Positions 6,210 to 8,958 of a stretch of DNA of 8,958 nucleotides are shown one piece after another. The notes beneath the pieces were generated by a model that did not search any database, was not told the DNA's origin, and was given only the letters and a program-made list of their open reading frames with translations. Within the stretch, counting starts at the first letter, position 1, and each line of letters begins with the position of its first letter. The stretch comes from Acidobacteriota bacterium (lineage in GTDB: Bacteria; Acidobacteriota; Polarisedimenticolia; JAPUIV01), in NCBI GenBank assembly GCA_027296665.1, contig JAPUIV010000282.1:1-8958 (forward strand), written 5' to 3'. The position numbers and the translations under genes are program-made.

Positions 6210-7450
6210 AAGGGGACCGCTCCGAAACCTTTCTTCCCGTTCCGGAACAGATGGAACGGATCGGCATGGGCGCGGTTGAGATCGTTCGGAAGGAGGAACT
6301 TGCCAAGAAGCTGGATCGTTCGAGGCGTGACGGGGTCCCCCTCCGGATCAAGGTCGGGTTCGACCCGAGCGCCGCCGACATTCACCTGGGACACACCGTC
6401 CTGCTCCGGAAAATGCGCCACTTCCAGGATCTCGGCCATGAGGTGATCTTCCTGATCGGTGATTTTACCGGCCGCATCGGTGATCCCACCGGAATGTCCC
6501 GAACCCGGCCGCAACTGGGGCTCGAGCAGATCAAGGAAAATGCCCGGACCTATCGCAAGCAGGCGATGAAGATCCTGGACCGGAAAAGGATCCGGGTGGT
6601 GCAGAACAGCCGCTGGCTTTCGAAGCTGGGAGCAGACGGATTCATCGATCTCGCCTCCCGATTCACCGTCGCGAGGATGCTGGAACGGGACGATTTTTCA
6701 AAGAGATACTCCGGCCAGCAGTCGATCGGCATTCACGAATTCCTCTATCCCCTGGCTCAGGCATACGATTCCGTTCATCTGCGGGCCGATGTGGAAATGG
6801 GGGGTACGGACCAGACATTCAACCTTCTGATGGGCCGGGAGATCATGCGGAGTTTCGGTCTCGATCCGCAGGTGGTCCTGACCATGCCTTTGCTTGTCGG
6901 CACCGATGGGGTGGAGAAGATGAGCAAGTCGCTAGGAAACTTCATCGGGATCGAGGAGCCGGCGAGGGAGATCTTCGGAAAGATCATGTCGATCAGCGAC
7001 GATCTGATGCTTCGCTACTATGAACTCTGCACCAATATCCAGCCGTCCGAACTGGCCGACCTCCGGAAAAACCTTGCCAGCGGCCGGGTTCATCCCAAGC
7101 AAACAAAGGAGAATCTGGCGAAAACCTTGGTGGCCGAATTTCACGGGCCGCGAGCCGCGGCCGCCGCGGCCCGGGAGTTCGAAAGGATCTTCGTCGGGAA
7201 GGGAAAACCGGACGAGGTCCGGGAGTTCGTCCTGCCGCGCTCCAGGGAGCCGATCTGGCTCCCCGGGCTTCTGGTGCGCTTGGACCTGGCCCGCTCGCGT
7301 GGCGAGGCCCGCCGCCTGGTGGAACAGGGGGGGGTCTATCTGGATGGGCGGCGGATCGAGGATGCCGAGATGGAGATCTCCGCGAGTTCGCCGAAAGAGC
7401 ATCTGTTCCGGGTCGGGAAACGGAAATTCGCCCGGCTGGTGATCCATTAA
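6200..7450 (+). CDS. tyrS: Tyrosyl-tRNA synthetase
   Basis: TyrS charges tRNA-Tyr with tyrosine using ATP in the cytoplasm. The 416-residue class I synthetase shows the HIGH-type motif as HLGH (62-65) within DIHLGHTVLLRK. It also has GDFTGRIGDPTG (87-98), YPLAQAYDS (183-191) and GGTDQTFNLLMGR (201-213), which line the tyrosine pocket, and the KMSKS loop at 240-244. From about residue 353 a C-terminal S4 RNA-binding domain follows (LDLARSRGEARRLVEQGGVYLDG), joined by a linker containing an alanine-rich stretch. The layout matches the TyrS subgroup with HLGH rather than the Bacillus HIGH form. GGAGGG (6191-6196) supports the ATG at 6200, inside the radC end. No T-box or other leader lies in front, so expression presumably follows the purN promoter. 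Confidence 0.96.
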   Translation: MAVKGDRSETFLPVPEQMERIGMGAVEIVRKEELAKKLDRSRRDGVPLRIKVGFDPSAADIHLGHTVLLRKMRHFQDLGHEVIFLIGDFTGRIGDPTGMSRTRPQLGLEQIKENARTYRKQAMKILDRKRIRVVQNSRWLSKLGADGFIDLASRFTVARMLERDDFSKRYSGQQSIGIHEFLYPLAQAYDSVHLRADVEMGGTDQTFNLLMGREIMRSFGLDPQVVLTMPLLVGTDGVEKMSKSLGNFIGIEEPAREIFGKIMSISDDLMLRYYELCTNIQPSELADLRKNLASGRVHPKQTKENLAKTLVAEFHGPRAAAAAAREFERIFVGKGKPDEVREFVLPRSREPIWLPGLLVRLDLARSRGEARRLVEQGGVYLDGRRIEDAEMEISASSPKEHLFRVGKRKFARLVIH

Positions 7451-7466
7451 CACAAGGAAGGGTTCC

Positions 7467-8630
7467 GTGGCCGGCATCATCTCCTTTCATTGCGCCCGCT
7501 GCGGCCGGGAGCGGGCATCCGCACCGGCCCTTACCACCTGCCAGTGTGGCGGCCCTCTGTGGGCGGACTATGATATTGAAACCGTCCGGGATGGTTTCCG
7601 GATGGAATCGTTGGCGGGTCGTGACCAGGATCTCTGGCGGTATCGTGAGATGTTGCCCCGGTGCGAGCCGGTCCGGCTCGGCGAGGGATTCACCCCTCTT
7701 CTGAAGGCTTGCCGCGCGGGGAAACCGCTGGGCCTCCCGAATCTATGGATCAAGGATGAATCGAGGAACCCGACTGGGACCTTCAAGGCACGGGGATCCT
7801 CCGTTGCGGTCAGCGCGGCCCGCGCCGCCGGGGTGAAGGCGCTGGCGATCGCCTCGGCGGGGAATGCCGCGGCCTCCCTGTCCGCATACGCAGCCCGGGC
7901 CGGTCTCGAAGCTCATTGCTATGTCCCGGATGACACTCCGAGAATTGTCCTGGAGGAGGTGAAAGCTTACGGCGGCCGCCTGTACCTGGTGGAAGGACCG
8001 TTGAGCGAGGCCGGGAAAAAACTCCGGGCCGATCTACCGGAGCACGGCTGGTTCGACATCTCCACCTTCCGCGAACCGTTCCGCCTCGAGGGAAAGAAGA
8101 CGATGGGGTACGAGCTGGCCGAGCAGATGGCCGGCAATCTTCCCGACTGGATCCTGTATCCCACCGGCGGGGGGATGGGATTGATGGGATTGTGGAAGTC
8201 GTTCGGGGAGATGGAGAAACTGGGATGGATCGATGCGCGGCGGCCGCGGATGGTGGCGGTGCAGGCGTCCGGTTGCGCCCCGCTGGTCCAGGCCTTCGAG
8301 AAGGGCGCGAAGGAGGCCTCCCCGTGGGGGAGGCCCGACACCATTGCGGTGGGCCTTCGGGTTCCGGTGTGCGCTGTAAGCGATCTGTTGTTGAAAATCT
8401 TGCGTGAGAGCGGCGGCTCGGCGGTGGCCGTTGAGGATGGCGAAATTCGCCGGGCTTCCCTGACACTGTCGCGCCAGGAGGGGATCGGCGCCTCCCCGGA
8501 GGGTGCCGCCACCCTGGCGGCCTTACAAATATTACGGGAGCGGGGGGATGTCCGGGAATCGGAACGGGTCGTCCTGTTCAACACCGGTTGGGGCGGGAAA
8601 TATGTTGACAGCCTCGGACCGCCCGAATAA
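7467..8630 (+). CDS. thrC: Threonine-synthase-like PLP enzyme (fold type II) with N-terminal zinc ribbon
   Basis: This 387-residue PLP-dependent enzyme begins with a small cysteine cluster, CARC (9-12) and CQC (25-27), likely a zinc ribbon as in many archaeal/plant-like threonine synthases. The PLP lysine is Lys107 in NPTGTFKARG (101-110). SAGNAAAS (130-137) and the phosphate cup PTGGGMGLMG (232-241) follow, and NTGWGGKYVDSL closes the protein. FREPFRLEGKKTMGYELAEQ (201-220) is typical of a broad group usually annotated threonine synthase (O-phosphohomoserine to threonine). Well-studied ThrC proteins read FKDRG or similar at the lysine, whereas this one has FKARG, so the exact reaction is not certain. 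No hom or thrB gene is nearby. The start is GTG with AAGGAAGG (7454-7461) in front, 16 nt after tyrS. Confidence 0.8.
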   Translation: MAGIISFHCARCGRERASAPALTTCQCGGPLWADYDIETVRDGFRMESLAGRDQDLWRYREMLPRCEPVRLGEGFTPLLKACRAGKPLGLPNLWIKDESRNPTGTFKARGSSVAVSAARAAGVKALAIASAGNAAASLSAYAARAGLEAHCYVPDDTPRIVLEEVKAYGGRLYLVEGPLSEAGKKLRADLPEHGWFDISTFREPFRLEGKKTMGYELAEQMAGNLPDWILYPTGGGMGLMGLWKSFGEMEKLGWIDARRPRMVAVQASGCAPLVQAFEKGAKEASPWGRPDTIAVGLRVPVCAVSDLLLKILRESGGSAVAVEDGEIRRASLTLSRQEGIGASPEGAATLAALQILRERGDVRESERVVLFNTGWGGKYVDSLGPPE

Positions 8631-8633
8631 GAT
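8605..8633 (+). promoter_or_regulatory. Sigma70-type promoter for the NSS symporter gene
   Basis: A perfect TTGACA at 8605-8610 lies inside the last codons of the threonine-synthase-like gene. A 17-nt spacer leads to TAAGAT (8628-8633), matching TATAAT at 4 of 6 positions including A2 and T6. The -10 box includes that gene's TAA stop codon. Transcription would start near 8640, leaving a leader of about 85 nt. No rho-independent terminator is visible in 8631-8725, so readthrough from upstream may add to expression. Confidence 0.5.
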
Positions 8634-8716
8634 ATTCTCATTTTACCGGTTGCCACTAAAGAATCATGGTGATGGCATTCTAGCGAATTTCCCACCCTCG
8701 ATATTCCGGAACTCCT

Positions 8717-8722
8717 AGGAAG
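8717..8722 (+). promoter_or_regulatory. Shine-Dalgarno site of the symporter gene
   Basis: AGGAAG lies 3 nt before the ATG at 8726, a short but workable spacing. It overlaps the 8-bp palindrome TCCTAGGA (8714-8721). The rest of the 95-nt gap holds only a short ATG-to-TAG frame and no clear terminator. Confidence 0.5.
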
Positions 8723-8725
8723 AAC

Positions 8726-8958
8726 ATGACCGAGCCAACCACGGGCAGGGAGCAATGGGGCACGCGCATCGGCCTGATCCTGGCCATGGCGGGGAATGCC
8801 GTCGGCCTCGGCAATTTCCTCCGGTTCCCGGTCCAGGCCGCGAAGTACGGCGGCGGCGCCTTCATGATCCCCTACTTCATTTCCCTCCTGATCCTGGGAA
8901 TCCCGATGATGTGGGTGGAGTGGAGCATTGGCCGGTTTGGCGGCCGGCACGGGGTGGG
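8726..8958 (+). CDS. LeuT-like neurotransmitter:sodium symporter (NSS/SNF family), 5' part
   Basis: The first 77 codons are present; the gene runs off the window. The NSS family moves amino acids or related solutes inward with sodium across the inner membrane. Transmembrane segment 1 (about 14-36) carries the unwound motif GNAVGLGNFLRFP (23-35), and TM2 starts around GGGAFMIPY (42-50). The sequence closely follows my memory of Aquifex LeuT with an offset of three. Arg8 and Trp11 match its cytoplasmic gate (R5, W8), Gly23, Ala25, Val26 and Asn30 its sodium-site residues (G20, A22, V23, N27), Asn24 a substrate contact (N21), and Arg33 the outer gate (R30). The substrate is probably a neutral amino acid, but the specificity determinants of TM3, TM6 and TM8 are outside the window. 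Confidence 0.93.
   Translation, partial: MTEPTTGREQWGTRIGLILAMAGNAVGLGNFLRFPVQAAKYGGGAFMIPYFISLLILGIPMMWVEWSIGRFGGRHGV

Noticed and set aside
7145..7172. A perfect 8-bp inverted repeat (GGGCCGCG/CGCGGCCC) around an inner CCGCGG palindrome in tyrS
   Set aside because: It encodes the alanine-rich linker of TyrS (GCC/GCG runs). It has no T-tract and no gene boundary nearby, so it is most simply a by-product of alanine codons.
8650..8681. TTGCCA ... CATTCT as an alternative promoter before the symporter gene
   Set aside because: The 20-nt spacer is too long and both boxes are weaker than the TTGACA-N17-TAAGAT promoter just upstream.
1..8958. Search for mobile elements, CRISPR repeats, tRNA genes, toxin-antitoxin or defence genes
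   Set aside because: No direct-repeat array, transposase or integrase motif, tRNA cloverleaf or defence-type protein was seen. All sizeable + strand reading frames are explained by core metabolic or housekeeping genes.

Overview
This is a GC-rich (roughly 60%), tightly packed bacterial chromosome segment. Every gene is on the + strand, and there is little intergenic DNA. The contents are core metabolism and housekeeping: de novo purine synthesis, a RadC-family protein, tyrosyl-tRNA synthetase, a threonine-synthase-like PLP enzyme and the start of a LeuT-type sodium symporter. The split PurS/PurQ/small-PurL enzyme, the iron-sulfur type PurF with a propeptide, and the strong Shine-Dalgarno sites show a bacterium that is not of the enterobacterial type. 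I cannot place the phylum from sequence alone. I see no mobile element, phage gene, CRISPR array, tRNA or rRNA.

Region 1 (1-4785) is a purine block. It opens with what looks like the last codons of purB, followed by purS, purQ, purL and purF. Gaps are 4 and 9 nt, and then there are two 4-nt ATGA overlaps, so the block reads as one translationally coupled operon. PurS, PurQ and PurL together form FGAM synthase (step 4 of the pathway), and PurF is the committed first enzyme (PRPP amidotransferase). No purM, purD, purH, purE or purK is present in the window.

Region 2 (4786-4923) is a 138-nt gap with a convincing sigma70-type promoter whose -35 box overlaps the purF stop codon. The leader can fold so that the purN Shine-Dalgarno sequence is paired. 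It also contains a 19-codon open frame whose stop overlaps the purN start. This is the most interesting untold feature of the window.

Region 3 (4924-8630) holds purN, radC and tyrS, with overlaps of 4 and 10 nt, and then after 16 nt a GTG-started threonine-synthase-like gene. These were probably transcribed together from the promoter before purN.

Region 4 (8631-8958) is a 95-nt gap followed by the first 77 codons of a neurotransmitter:sodium symporter that is strikingly LeuT-like. A second good promoter overlaps the end of the threonine-synthase-like gene.

I looked for an undescribed multi-gene system and do not see one. The candidates for novelty are regulatory (the purN leader, promoters embedded in gene ends, strong GATC enrichment) and the uncertain reaction of the ThrC-like enzyme.
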